64,000 bases of DNA from Cellulosimicrobium cellulans (GCF_007679345.1 NZ_VEGH01000005.1:62001-126000); one strand, 5' to 3'. Numbered from the stretch's first letter, positions 49,701 to 60,504 are shown. Made by a program: numbers and translations. Notes: a model not told the origin generated them from the letters alone.

Positions 49701-51752
49701 ATGACCCCCGACAACGCCGTCGCCGTCACCGTCCACCCCGCCTGGCTGCCCGACACGGCCCTGGCCCCGCTGCGCGCGCAGCCGTCCGCCGTCCTCGGCG
49801 CCGGGCCGTGCCTCGACACGGTTCGCTCGGAGCTGTCGACCGGCTCCTCGGGCCCGGCCGCCGCCGAGGCGCGGCTGGTCGTCGCGCCGGTCGAGGCGGT
49901 CGCGTCGCCGTCGTCGATCGGCCTCGACGCCCTCCCCGAGGTCCCCGCCGGCGGCCACGCCATCGTCCGGACCGCCGACCGCACCGTGCTGCTCGGCGCC
50001 GACGGCCCCGCCACCCTGCGCGGGCTCTACGCGCTGGCCCGCGAGGAGGCGGTGGCCCGGATGCTCGGCCGCGACGCGGCGCCGGGGACGACGACGAGCG
50101 CCCCTGAGCAGCCGCTCCGCATGCTCGACCACTGGGACAACATGACCGTGCACCCGGTGATGGGCCAGATCGAGCGCGGCTACGCCGGCGGCTCGATCTT
50201 CTACGCCGACGGCGAGGTCCGCGCCGACCTGAGCCGGGTCCGCGACTACGCCCGGCTGCTGGCCGCGACCGGCGTCGAGGCGGTCGGCATCAACAACGTC
50301 AACGTGCACGCCCACGAGGCCCGGCTGCTGACCGACGGCCTGCCGGACGTCGCCCGCATCGCCGAGGTGTTCCGGGCGTACGGGATCCGGATCTTCCTGT
50401 CGGTGTCGTTCGGTTCGCCGCAGCGGCTGGGCGGTCTGCCGACGTCGGACCCGCTGGACCCCGAGGTGGCCGCGTGGTGGGCGTCGACCGCGGACCGTGT
50501 GTACGCGGCGGTCCCGGACTTCGGCGGCTTCCTCATCAAGGCCGACTCGGAGGGCCAGCCCGGGCCCTTCGCCTACGGGCGCAGCCACGCCGACGGTGCG
50601 AACATGCTCGCCGCGGCCCTCCGCCCGCACGGCGGCACGGTCCTGTGGCGGGCGTTCGTCTACAACCACCACCAGGACTGGCGGGACCGCAGCACCGACC
50701 GCGCGCGGGCGTCGTACGACCACTTCGCGCCGCTCGACGGCACGTTCGCCGACAACGTCGTCCTGCAGGTCAAGCACGGGCCGATGGACTTCCAGGTCCG
50801 CGAGCCGCTCTCCCCCGTGCTGGCCGCGATGCCGCGCACCCGGCTGGCGATCGAGCTGCAGGTGACCCAGGAGTACACCGGGCAGCAGCGGCACGTCTGC
50901 TACCTCGCGCCGGCCTGGCGGGGGTACCTGCAGTTCCCGCTGGACGGTTCGCGGGCGGTGGCGTCGATCGTCGCTGGGTCGGGGCCGTCGTCGCCCGCAG
51001 GTGGGGTGGCCGCGGTCTCGAACGTCGGGGACGACGCGTTTTGGACCGGGCACCCGCTGGCCCAGGCGAACCTGTACGCGTTCGGGCGGCTGGCGTGGGA
51101 CTCGACGCTCACGGCCGAGGACGTGCTGGACGAGTGGATCGCGCTGACGTTCGCCGGGGCCGGTTTGGATGATCTGACGCGGATCCGGTCCGTGCTGCAC
51201 GAGGTCATGGACGGCTCGTGGGCGCGGTACGAGGGGTACACCGCGCCGCTGGGCGTCGGGTTCATGGTCGACCCCGGCACCCACGGCGGGCCGTCGGTCG
51301 ACGGGTACGAGTACTCGCGCTGGGGGACGTACCACTTCGCCGACCGCGACGGGATCGGCGTCGACCGCACGGTGGCGACCGGGACCGGGTTCGCGGGGCA
51401 GTTCCCGTCGCCGTGGCGGGAGATGTACGAGTCGGTCGAGACCTGCCCGGACGAGCTGCTGCTGTTCTTCCACCACGTGCCGTACTCGCACGTGCTCGGG
51501 TCGGGGAAGACGGTGATCCAGCACATCTACGACTCGCGTTCCGAGGCAGTCGAGGGGCTGGACGCGGTCGAGGCTTCGTGGGACTCGTTGGCGGACCTCG
51601 TGGGCGGGGCGGTTCCGGCCGAGTTCGACGCGCGGGTGCGGGAGCGGCTGGAGGTGCAGCGGGCGTCGGCCGTCGAGTGGCGGGACCAGGTGCGGAGCTA
51701 CTTCTGGCGGAAGTCCGGGGTGAAGGACGCGTCGGGGCGGGTCGTGTACTGA
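49701..51752 (+). CDS. aguA: GH67 alpha-glucuronidase
   Basis: 683 aa from ATG. Family segments run in order: RMLDHWDNMTVHPVMGQIER, AGGSIFYADG, GVEAVGINNVNVHAHEARLL, FGGFLIKADSEGQPGPFAYG (catalytic acid Glu), VLQVKHGPMDFQVREPLSPV (Asp and Glu of the catalytic base pair), LAIELQVTQEYTGQQRHVCY and WREMYESVETCPDELLLFFH. No signal peptide, so intracellular. The enzyme removes 4-O-methylglucuronic acid or glucuronic acid from the end of aldouronates. Glucuronate released enters the uxaC route encoded upstream. Confidence 0.95.
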   Translation: MTPDNAVAVTVHPAWLPDTALAPLRAQPSAVLGAGPCLDTVRSELSTGSSGPAAAEARLVVAPVEAVASPSSIGLDALPEVPAGGHAIVRTADRTVLLGADGPATLRGLYALAREEAVARMLGRDAAPGTTTSAPEQPLRMLDHWDNMTVHPVMGQIERGYAGGSIFYADGEVRADLSRVRDYARLLAATGVEAVGINNVNVHAHEARLLTDGLPDVARIAEVFRAYGIRIFLSVSFGSPQRLGGLPTSDPLDPEVAAWWASTADRVYAAVPDFGGFLIKADSEGQPGPFAYGRSHADGANMLAAALRPHGGTVLWRAFVYNHHQDWRDRSTDRARASYDHFAPLDGTFADNVVLQVKHGPMDFQVREPLSPVLAAMPRTRLAIELQVTQEYTGQQRHVCYLAPAWRGYLQFPLDGSRAVASIVAGSGPSSPAGGVAAVSNVGDDAFWTGHPLAQANLYAFGRLAWDSTLTAEDVLDEWIALTFAGAGLDDLTRIRSVLHEVMDGSWARYEGYTAPLGVGFMVDPGTHGGPSVDGYEYSRWGTYHFADRDGIGVDRTVATGTGFAGQFPSPWREMYESVETCPDELLLFFHHVPYSHVLGSGKTVIQHIYDSRSEAVEGLDAVEASWDSLADLVGGAVPAEFDARVRERLEVQRASAVEWRDQVRSYFWRKSGVKDASGRVVY

Positions 51753-51788
51753 GCCGGGCCGACCCGGGCGAGTTGGCGCCCGCGGCCG

Positions 51789-52361
51789 TCAGCCCTCCAG
51801 CGGCGAGGGACGCTGCTCGCCCTCGGCCGGCAGCCGCTCCCAGAGGTGGCACCCCGTGCGCACCGACAGGATCGTGTTCGCCGCCATGCCGAACCGGTAC
51901 CTGCCGCCGTACTCGTCCTCGCCCACGACCTCCAGGTCGTCCGCCTCGTCCACGACGGTGCGGCGCTCGGTGAACCCGTACCGGTCACCGACCTCCTGCA
52001 CCAGCTCGACCGCCCGGGGCCAGTCCGCCGGCGCGAGCGTGCCGGGCGCCCAGAGCGTCGCCAGGTCGACCTCCTCCGCATCGTCGTCGAGGCCGGCCCC
52101 GTCGCAGAGGGAGCGAGTCATCCCGGTGTCCTCGGTGTCCATCCGCCACTGCAGGCCCGGCAGCTCGGCCTCGACGGCCGCGATCATCTCGCGCTCCATC
52201 GCCTCGTAGCTGTCGAGCACCTGCTCCATGCGCGGCCGTGCCTCCACGGTGTCCACCTGTTCCGGGCCGTTCGACCCCTCGCCTGATCCGGGTCCGCCGC
52301 CGGTGCAGCCCGACAGCAGCGCCGCCAGGACCAGCACCGACGACGCGAGCTTCGTCCTCAC
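51789..52361 (-). CDS. LppA-like lipoprotein following the second DUF1023 gene
   Basis: 190 aa from GTG, chosen because GGAGG lies 5 nt upstream and it gives a clean lipoprotein signal (KLASSVLVLAALLSGC). A Gly/Ser linker follows, then a domain with YEAMEREMIAAVEAELPGLQW and TRSLCDGAG, resembling LppA-family actinobacterial lipoproteins. It lies 53 bp after the hydrolase gene. A lipoprotein after the DUF1023 gene also occurs at 5783-6268. Role unknown; immunity or surface tethering is possible. Its 3' end converges on the GH67 gene with 36 bp between. Confidence 0.7.
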   Translation of the reverse strand: MRTKLASSVLVLAALLSGCTGGGPGSGEGSNGPEQVDTVEARPRMEQVLDSYEAMEREMIAAVEAELPGLQWRMDTEDTGMTRSLCDGAGLDDDAEEVDLATLWAPGTLAPADWPRAVELVQEVGDRYGFTERRTVVDEADDLEVVGEDEYGGRYRFGMAANTILSVRTGCHLWERLPAEGEQRPSPLEG

Positions 52362-52414
52362 ATGTCCTCCACCGTGCCGGGGTCGCGCGCGCGTCACCGG
52401 GCCCTTGCGCGTCA

Positions 52415-54097
52415 TCAGTAGGTCCCCGGGACAGGCCAGCTGAGGAGGTCCCCCGCACCGCGTCCGCCGTCGAGCACCATCCGGTCCGGCGCCCCGGCGA
52501 CCACCGCCGCGATGTTGTGCTGGCTGGTCGTGTCGTCCGACAGGTAGGCGCTGTGCCCGGTCGATTCGCCATACGCCGTCCCGTCGACCGTAGCTTCCCG
52601 GGCGGAGAGGCCGGTGATGCCGTCGATGTAGGTCGGGTCGATACCGAAATTCCCCAGGTCGGCGACGGGATCCCGACGCGCCTCGATGCGGAACATCTGT
52701 CCGTCGGGCACGTGGAGGTCCTCGACGTGGGAGGTTCCCAGCCCGGGCGACCCGAACACGACCGCCGAGTCCACCCCTGTCTGCTGCTGCAGCGCGATGC
52801 CGGTGGTCGTCGACCCGTACGAGTGCCCGAGTGCGGTCAGGTGCGGGTCGTCCGCCCGCGAGGCGTCGACGCCCCGGTAGAAGTCCGCGAGCGAGGCCGC
52901 CCCTGCCTGCGCGGACGAGTCGCTGGTGACGAACTTGCCGCCGAGGTCGTACCACTCGTCCCACTGCGGCGCCTCGTACCCGAGCCACGAGACGGTCGCG
53001 ACCGTTCCGCCGTCGCCGTACTTCAGGGACTCGGAGCGCGCGACCGAGCGCAGCTCGGCCATCGACTGGTCGTAGTTCGCGAGGCTGCCCGCGACCGTCG
53101 TCGTAAAGCCGGGTGTGAAGACGGCGACGTGGTCCGCGGTGTCCACGTCGCCGACCGCGACGGCAGCCATGAGCTGACGCTCACCGTGGATGTCGAGCGT
53201 CAGAAGCTGACGCGAGCCCCGCGCGAGGACCTGCTCGACGCGGTCCAGCCCCGCGAGCTTCTCCCGGATCACCTCGAGCCGGGCGTCGTCGCTCGTGAAC
53301 GCCCCGCCGAAGAAGTTGTCGTCCAGCGCGGCCTGCAGGCGGGCCGCCTCCGCCTCCAGCTCCGCCCGGTAGACCGGGATGAGCGCGCGGTTGGCCTGGT
53401 CGCGCACGCCCGCCGGGATGCCGTCGGTGTTGCCGAGCCACTCCGGGTGCTCGGCCAGCACCTCGGCGCGCTCGTCATCGGTGAGCGACTGCCACCAGGC
53501 GCTGGCCTCCGCGGGGGTGCCGCCGAGCGGAGCGGGCCGCACCTCGAGCGACCCGCTGGCGGCGCCTTCCGCGGCCGCGTCGGCGAGCGAGCCGCCGGGG
53601 GCCGTGAGCGCGCCCGACCCGACCCGGTCGAGCACCGCGGCCAGCTGCGCGTCGGCGTGCTCGGCGGTCAGGACCGTCTGCCGCAGGCGCTCGACGAGCT
53701 CCGTCGCGGCGAGCGCGCGGTCCGCGGCGACCTCGTCCGTGTAGCAGGCCGTGTCGCTGACCCGCCCGGTCGCACGGTCCACCGCGAACCCGTTGCGCTG
53801 TGCCCAGTCGAGGACCCCGGAGAGCTCAGCCTTGGCCGCACGGATCGAGGCGGCCGCCTCGTCGACGGCCGTGGCGACAGCCGACACCTCCGTCACGGCC
53901 TGCGCGAGCCCGTCAGCGAGGGCCCGGTGCGCGGCGAACGCGGCAGTCCGCGCCGCGCTGATCCAGCTCGCCGGAGGCGCGCCGGCGTCGAGCTCGTCCT
54001 GGAGCCCGACGAGCCGGGACCGCTCCGCGACCAGCGCGTCCGCGGCGCGGGTCAGCGCGTCCGGGTCCCAACCGAGCACCGTGGCGATGCCCGTCAT
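52415..54097 (-). CDS. LXG-like DUF1023 alpha/beta hydrolase
   Basis: 560 aa from ATG (ATGA overlap). Residues 1-120 share GLQDELDAGAPPASWI and an AAKAELSGV...VDRATGRV block with the 785-aa protein at 9901-12258. The hydrolase region starts with SAWWQSLTDDERAEVLAEHP and EWLGNTDGIPAGVRDQAN, and has the nucleophile elbow ALGHSYGSTTTG (Ser) and VVFGSPGLG. The C-terminus (GHSAYLSDDTTSQHNIAAVV) contains a plausible catalytic His. So one secretion-type N-terminus is fused to different C-terminal domains at the two loci. Confidence 0.8.
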   Translation of the reverse strand: MTGIATVLGWDPDALTRAADALVAERSRLVGLQDELDAGAPPASWISAARTAAFAAHRALADGLAQAVTEVSAVATAVDEAAASIRAAKAELSGVLDWAQRNGFAVDRATGRVSDTACYTDEVAADRALAATELVERLRQTVLTAEHADAQLAAVLDRVGSGALTAPGGSLADAAAEGAASGSLEVRPAPLGGTPAEASAWWQSLTDDERAEVLAEHPEWLGNTDGIPAGVRDQANRALIPVYRAELEAEAARLQAALDDNFFGGAFTSDDARLEVIREKLAGLDRVEQVLARGSRQLLTLDIHGERQLMAAVAVGDVDTADHVAVFTPGFTTTVAGSLANYDQSMAELRSVARSESLKYGDGGTVATVSWLGYEAPQWDEWYDLGGKFVTSDSSAQAGAASLADFYRGVDASRADDPHLTALGHSYGSTTTGIALQQQTGVDSAVVFGSPGLGTSHVEDLHVPDGQMFRIEARRDPVADLGNFGIDPTYIDGITGLSAREATVDGTAYGESTGHSAYLSDDTTSQHNIAAVVAGAPDRMVLDGGRGAGDLLSWPVPGTY

Positions 54098-54411
54098 CGC
54101 GGTGCCGCCCCCAGCCGGGTCGTCAGACGCTGCATGGTCGCGGAGACCGCGGCGTCGTTGGCCTCGGTGTCAGCGACGGCAGTCGACATCCGACCGGCTT
54201 GGTCGGCTGCTGCTCGCGACCAGGCCGTCGTCTGGGCCGACCAACGCCCGTGCACCCGCTCAGCGGGCCCGGCGCTCAGGCTGCCCGGCACTGCCGCCCC
54301 GACGTCGACGGCACGCTCCGGGTAGGTCGCTGAACGCACCGCGTCACCCGCCTCGGCGATCCGGCCGGCCGACGCACGCACGTCGGCCGGGACCAGCTGA
54401 ACGTCCGCCAC
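54094..54411 (-). CDS. WXG100-like small protein
   Basis: 105 aa from GTG, 5 nt after AGGGGGAG. Helical, with VHGRWSAQTTAWSRAAADQ holding the Trp turn. Size, start codon, poly-G ribosome binding site and coupling to the following LXG-like gene match the gene at 12258-12563. Likely secretion partner of the DUF1023 protein. Confidence 0.6.
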   Translation of the reverse strand: MADVQLVPADVRASAGRIAEAGDAVRSATYPERAVDVGAAVPGSLSAGPAERVHGRWSAQTTAWSRAAADQAGRMSTAVADTEANDAAVSATMQRLTTRLGAAPR

Positions 54412-54645
54412 CGTCTCCCCCTGAGATCTGCAGCCTGCCTGACCAGGGCACACTCTAGGGGGAGATGGCCGGTCGACACCCTCGACTTCGACGCGACGTT
54501 CCCACCCCGAGGCAGGACGCCACGTGGGTGCCGACGGGTCCGCCAAGGTGACCCGGTCCGGACCGCGCTCGACGGCTGAGGGCGGAGGGCCCGGGCGCGT
54601 CGACGGCTGCCCGTGGGCCCCAGACCCAGATGAGTCGGTACGCCC

Positions 54646-54682
54646 AGGAGCGGGCCCCTTCGCCACGAAGGGGCCCGCTCCT
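54646..54682 (-). terminator. Hairpin terminator after the GH1 gene
   Basis: A perfect 17-bp inverted repeat (AGGAGCGGGCCCCTTCG and complement) with loop CCA, 26 bp after the GH1 stop. No T-run. The rest of the ~300-bp gap towards 54411 shows nothing else clear. Confidence 0.65.
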
Positions 54683-54708
54683 CGCCCGAGTACAGAGCGC
54701 CCCGCGCG

Positions 54709-56271
<1,563 letters not shown>

Positions 56272-56286
56272 TGGTCGACGTCGCCA

Positions 56287-56315
56287 TTCCTACCGTTGCC
56301 CCGAGAGGCCGTCAA
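56287..56315 (-). promoter_or_regulatory. Promoter of the GH1 gene
   Basis: -35 TTGACG (56315-56310) and -10 TAGGAA (56292-56287) with a 17-bp spacer on the minus strand. Transcription would start near 56280, just before the RAT. Confidence 0.6.
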
Positions 56316-56368
56316 GCCCCTCTTCGCCCCGCCGCGGGTGCTACTCATCAGTCTGTGGACACCCGGTG

Positions 56369-56399
56369 TTGACAGGCGCTCAAGCGGCGCTGCTAGGTT
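56369..56399 (+). promoter_or_regulatory. Promoter of the PTS gene
   Basis: -35 TTGACA (56369-56374) and -10 TAGGTT (56394-56399) with a 19-bp spacer. Transcription would start near 56406, before the RAT. Confidence 0.55.
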
Positions 56400-56437
56400 C
56401 GCCGCAGTCGCCGCTCGACGGCGGCTCGTGCAGGTCC

Positions 56438-56466
56438 GGGGTTGTTACTGGCGACAGGCAAAACCC
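56438..56466 (+). promoter_or_regulatory. RAT of the PTS leader
   Basis: GGGGTTGTTACTG, five bases, then ACAGGCAAAACCC: nearly the full RAT consensus of BglG/LicT-type systems. Its 3' end overlaps the left arm of the terminator that follows. Confidence 0.8.
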
Positions 56467-56520
56467 GAGCCGAGGCTGGTCGGAGCATTGTTTCCGCCTG
56501 CCACCGGCTCGGGGTTTTTT
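56461..56520 (+). terminator. Leader terminator of the PTS gene
   Basis: CCCGAGCCG (56464-56472) pairs with CGGCTCGGG (56505-56513), then G and six T (56515-56520). It lies 53 bp before the PTS start and should stop transcription unless BglG binds the RAT. Confidence 0.8.
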
Positions 56521-56573
56521 CGTGCCCAGAATCGCCCCGACGCTGCGCGCTGCGACCGGTTCGAGGAGGAATC

Positions 56574-58466
56574 GTGGCAACGGCCAGCAAGTACCAGACG
56601 ATCGCGGACGACGTCCTGCGCGCGGTGGGCGGAGTCGAGAACGTCGTCTCCGTGACGCACTGCGCCACCCGGCTGAGGTTCCGCCTCAAGGACCGCGAGC
56701 GCGCCGACAAGGCCGCCGTCGAGGCGACCCGCGGCGTCATCACCGTCGTCGAGGCCGGCGGGCAGTTCCAGGTGGTCATCGGCAATACGGTCAACAGCGT
56801 GTTCGAGGCCGTCGCCGCCAGCGGCGTCGCGACGGAGGCGGCGTCCTCCGGCGGGTTCCTCGCGCGGGCCATCGACCTCGTGACGAGCATCTTCACGCCG
56901 TTTCTCTGGGTGCTCGCCGGGACGGGCCTGATCAAGGCGTTCCTCGCCGTCGGCGCGCGGATCTCCCCCGAGTGGGGCGAGTCGTCGACGTACGCGATCT
57001 GGTTCACCGCGGCCGACGCGATCTTCCAGTTCCTGCCGATCCTGCTCGCGATGACCGCGGCCAAGCGGTTCAAGGCCAACGTCTACACGTCGGTGGCGAT
57101 CGCCTGCGCGCTGATCTACTCGGCGACCCTCCCGGTGATCCCCGGCGCCGACGGCACCGAGCTGACGCTCGACGCCTTCGCGGCGGGTGGCGGCGAGCTC
57201 ACGTTCCTCGGCATCCCGGTCGTCATGATCAGCTACCTGTCCGCGGTCATCCCGACGATCCTCGCGGTCTACGCGCAGTCCCACCTGGAGCGGCTGCTCG
57301 CCCGGTTCGTGCCCGACGCGCTGCGGAACTTCGTCACCCCGATGGTCACGCTGGCCGTCATCGTCCCGGTCACGTTCCTCGCGATCGGACCGGTGTCCGA
57401 CATCGTCGGCCGCGGGCTGTCGAGCGGCATCAACACGATGTGGGACCTGAGCCCGGCGGTGGGCGGCGCGCTCATGGGCGCGCTGTGGCAGGTGTTCGTC
57501 ATCTTCGGCGTCCACTGGGGTCTGACGCCGGTGATGCTGCAGGACATGGTCACGCAGGGGTACTCGCTGCTGACCGGACCCCTGTTCCCCGCCGTCCTCG
57601 CCCAGGCCGGTGCCGCGGCCGCCGTGCTGATCAAGACGCGCAACCGCGACCTCAAGGGCGTGGCCGGACCCGCGACGATCTCGGCGTTCCTCGCCGGCAT
57701 CACCGAGCCGGCGATCTACGGCGTCACGCTGCGGCTGAAGAAGCCGTTCATCTACGCGTGCATCGGCGGTGCGGTCGGCGGGTCGATCGCCGCGGCGGGC
57801 GGGTCCGCGGCCGAGGGCTTCATCCTGCCGGGCGCGATCACGGTGACCGCGACGATGGGCATCGGCAACTTCACGATGCAGCTGATCGGCACCGGGCTGG
57901 CGATCGTCATCGCGTTCGCGCTGACCATGACGCTCGGGTTCACCGACATCCCGAACGCGCCCGCCGCCGAGACGCCGGAGCCGCCGCACGCGGCCGGCGG
58001 CGACGTCGCGACGGCGCTCCGGACGCGGGTCGTGCTGGCACCGGTCGCCGGACGGGTGATCGCGCTCGACGCGGTGCCGGACGCGGTGTTCTCGTCCGGC
58101 GCGCTCGGGCCGGGCGCCGCGGTGGTGCCGTCCGCTGGACGCGTGGTCGCACCGGTCGACGGCGAGGTGCTCACCGTCCTGCCGCACGCGTACGGGCTGC
58201 GGACCGTCGACGGCGTCGAGGTGCTCGTGCACGTCGGCCTCGACACCGTCCGGATGGCGGGCGAGGGGTTCGCCCCGGGGGTCGCGCCCGGGTCGCAGGT
58301 GGTCGCCGGCGAGCTGCTGGGCGAGTTCGACCTCGCCGCCGTGGTGGCTGCCGGCTACGACCCCAGCACGGTCGTCGTGGTGACGCGATCGCCGGACGGG
58401 GTCGCCGTGACGGCGGCCGGCCACGGCTCGGTCGGCGCGGCCGACGTGCTGCTGCGGATCGGATGA
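56574..58466 (+). CDS. PTS beta-glucoside transporter, EIIBCA
   Basis: 630 aa from GTG after GAGGAGGA. EIIB at residues 1-85, with the phosphorylated Cys30 in VSVTHCATRLRFRL; EIIC at ~100-465 with about ten TM segments and the ITEPAIYGVTLRLKKPF motif of the glucoside family; a Pro/Ala linker; EIIA at ~490-630 with HVGLDTVRMAGEGF, its His the phospho-donor. GGVENVVSVTHCATR is typical of BglF-type proteins. It imports and phosphorylates beta-glucosides for the GH1 enzyme and should also control BglG by phosphorylation. EI and HPr must be encoded elsewhere. Confidence 0.93.
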   Translation: MATASKYQTIADDVLRAVGGVENVVSVTHCATRLRFRLKDRERADKAAVEATRGVITVVEAGGQFQVVIGNTVNSVFEAVAASGVATEAASSGGFLARAIDLVTSIFTPFLWVLAGTGLIKAFLAVGARISPEWGESSTYAIWFTAADAIFQFLPILLAMTAAKRFKANVYTSVAIACALIYSATLPVIPGADGTELTLDAFAAGGGELTFLGIPVVMISYLSAVIPTILAVYAQSHLERLLARFVPDALRNFVTPMVTLAVIVPVTFLAIGPVSDIVGRGLSSGINTMWDLSPAVGGALMGALWQVFVIFGVHWGLTPVMLQDMVTQGYSLLTGPLFPAVLAQAGAAAAVLIKTRNRDLKGVAGPATISAFLAGITEPAIYGVTLRLKKPFIYACIGGAVGGSIAAAGGSAAEGFILPGAITVTATMGIGNFTMQLIGTGLAIVIAFALTMTLGFTDIPNAPAAETPEPPHAAGGDVATALRTRVVLAPVAGRVIALDAVPDAVFSSGALGPGAAVVPSAGRVVAPVDGEVLTVLPHAYGLRTVDGVEVLVHVGLDTVRMAGEGFAPGVAPGSQVVAGELLGEFDLAAVVAAGYDPSTVVVVTRSPDGVAVTAAGHGSVGAADVLLRIG

Positions 58467-58546
58467 GCCGACGAGCCGACGGCCCGGGTGGCGGTGGTGA
58501 ACCGCCACCCGGGCCTCCCGGGGACGGACCGCGTCGAGGAGGACGC

Positions 58547-59401
58547 ATGCGCGTGGTGCGGGTCTTCAACAACAACGTCCTGCTGGCCGACGACGGCACG
58601 GGCGCGGAGGTCGTGCTGATGGGCCGGGGCATCGGGTTCCAGGCCAGGCCCGGTGACGCCGTCCGGGAGGACGACGTCGAGCGCACGTTCGTCGCCGGCG
58701 GGTCGACCACGCCCGAGCACATCGCGGCGCTGCTCGAGGACATCCCCCCGTCGGACCTCGACCTGGCGCAGCGGATCGTCGACGAGGCGCGGGCCGAGCT
58801 CGGGCCGCACATCACCGCGCACGTGCTGATGCCGCTCGCGGACCACCTCTCGTACGCGCTGCGCCGGGCGCGCGCGGGGACGGAGATCGCGTACCCGCTG
58901 CAGTGGGAGGTGCTGCACCTATACCCGAGGGAGGTGGCGTTCGCGCGGCGGTGCCTCGCGGAGGTGGCGTCCTCGACCGGGGTCCGGCTGCCCGACCTGG
59001 AGGCGGTGCCGTTGGCGCTGCACTTCGTGAACGCGCAGCTCGGGGGCGAGGACGGCGGGGAGATGGCGCGGACGTTCGAGATGACCGAGGCGTTCGCGGC
59101 GGCGCTCGGGATCGTGCGGGCGCTGCACGGGTGCGTGCTGGACGAGGAGTCGCTGGAGGTGGCGCGGTTCGTGACGCACCTGCGGTACCTGTTCGTGCGG
59201 CAGGCGCGGGGGGAGGCGGTGCCCGGCGGGGGTTCGGGGGCGGTGCTGCGGGAGGCGGTGCGGGGGGAGCATCCGAAGGCGTTCGCCTCGGCCTCGGCGA
59301 TCGGCGCGCTGCTGCGGGAGCGGTTCGGGTGGAGCGTGGGCGGGGAGGAGGAGCTGTACCTGGCGCTGCATGTGGCGCGGTTGACGGGAGCGGTGGGGTG
59401 A
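58547..59401 (+). CDS. BglG/LicT-family transcription antiterminator
   Basis: 284 aa from ATG after GAGGAGGAC. The RNA-binding CAT domain is residues 1-55 (VVRVFNNNVLLADDG and EVVLMGRGIGFQARPGD). PRD1 keeps both regulatory His (LADHLSYALRR and PLALHFVNAQ); PRD2 keeps both (VTHLRYLFVRQ and YLALHVARLTG). So phosphorylation control by EIIBgl and HPr should be intact. It would bind the two RATs at 56242-56271 and 56438-56466. It follows the PTS gene by 80 bp and is probably autoregulated in the same transcript. Confidence 0.93.
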   Translation: MRVVRVFNNNVLLADDGTGAEVVLMGRGIGFQARPGDAVREDDVERTFVAGGSTTPEHIAALLEDIPPSDLDLAQRIVDEARAELGPHITAHVLMPLADHLSYALRRARAGTEIAYPLQWEVLHLYPREVAFARRCLAEVASSTGVRLPDLEAVPLALHFVNAQLGGEDGGEMARTFEMTEAFAAALGIVRALHGCVLDEESLEVARFVTHLRYLFVRQARGEAVPGGGSGAVLREAVRGEHPKAFASASAIGALLRERFGWSVGGEEELYLALHVARLTGAVG

Positions 59402-59466
59402 CCACCGCGGCAGGACGAGCGGTCTGTACTCTCCGAGACCTCGTTGCAGCATTCCGCCGCGAGCGG

Positions 59467-60504
59467 TCAGGCGGTCTCGCTGCTCCCGGGAAGTGAGTAC
59501 GCAAACTTCATTGCCTTCAGCGCGTCTTCGACCGGAGACCAGTTCGTCCATACCCGGAGCCGCCCTCCAACGGCATCGACGACCTCGTTCGACCCGTCGC
59601 GCACCGGGACGATGCCGTCCACCACGATCAGGTCGACCACCGGGAAATCTCCGGCGTGGATCACCTCGTTGATCGTGAGCTCGACGGTGTCGATGGTGAG
59701 TGAACTGCCCTTCACCTCGCAGTGACGCACGACCCCGTCGACGACTACCTCGATGTCGTACGGCGCCCCTACCTCGCGATACTCCGTTCCGCCGAGCGCT
59801 TCGTAGTACTCACGTGCGACGTCGAGCGATCTGCGCTCCATTACCAGGCGCAGCTTCGGGTCCGAAGCTCGGGTGACGCGGCCGCTGGCGGCCCGCGTCC
59901 CGGGCTTCTGGAAATCCTCCGCCACCGTGACACTGAGCGGTTCGACGGCGCCATCGATACGAGCACCGGCCGCCCCTGGGATGACATCGAAGAGCTGCAC
60001 GGGGAACTTGACGAAGTAGGCCTGGGTCGCCCGGATCTCCTGGGACTCAATGGGCCGCTCGGCGCCGTAGCGAGTGAAAGGGAAGTACAAGGTCCCCGGA
60101 TGCAGGTTGCCGAGCGCCTCGTCGACCGTGGTGATCTCGTCCAGCAAGGGCAGCAGCTGCGCAGCCGTGATGGGAGGGAAGCGATGAAGCCCTCCGAGTT
60201 CGGCCCTCCAGCCGGCTGTGGTCCGCTCCTCGCCATGACGCGGAGTCCACGTGTACTCGGGGACGACGACCGGGTAGGCGACGACTTCGGACCACCCCAC
60301 CAGCGCCGACGTCGTACCGATGGTGGACCAATGAAGCACCCGGTCGCCGGGCTGAACCTGGCTGACCAGGTCGTAGCCCCACGTCAGACGCTCGAGCTTC
60401 GGGCTCTCCAGCGGTCCGCCCACGTCGGGACGGGCGGAGATCTCCATCCAATACCGCTGATTCGGGTCCTTCGTCCACCATGCGTTGAGTGCCACGCGCG
60501 ACAT
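59467..60504 (-). CDS. EVE-like plus DUF3883 domain protein, putative restriction nuclease
   Basis: 345 aa from ATG. The N-terminal ~100 residues (AWWTKDPNQRYWMEISARPD, VQPGDRVLHWST, then ALVGWSEVVAYPVVVPEYTW) match EVE/PUA-like domains, some of which read modified bases. The C-terminal ~110 residues are DUF3883: SLDVAREYYEALGGTEY, GAPYDIEVVVDG, CEVKGSSLTIDTVELTINEV. The D...E-V-K arrangement is that of PD-(D/E)XK nucleases. A restriction role beside two methyltransferases and Vsr is likely, but target and modification dependence are unknown. No helicase gene lies beside it. The sequence reads as lower GC than the flanking sugar genes. Confidence 0.7.
   Translation of the reverse strand: MSRVALNAWWTKDPNQRYWMEISARPDVGGPLESPKLERLTWGYDLVSQVQPGDRVLHWSTIGTTSALVGWSEVVAYPVVVPEYTWTPRHGEERTTAGWRAELGGLHRFPPITAAQLLPLLDEITTVDEALGNLHPGTLYFPFTRYGAERPIESQEIRATQAYFVKFPVQLFDVIPGAAGARIDGAVEPLSVTVAEDFQKPGTRAASGRVTRASDPKLRLVMERRSLDVAREYYEALGGTEYREVGAPYDIEVVVDGVVRHCEVKGSSLTIDTVELTINEVIHAGDFPVVDLIVVDGIVPVRDGSNEVVDAVGGRLRVWTNWSPVEDALKAMKFAYSLPGSSETA

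Noticed and set aside
49557..51524. 655-codon frame antisense to the GH67 gene
   Set aside because: The plus-strand GH67 frame has full family motifs; the antisense frame has none.
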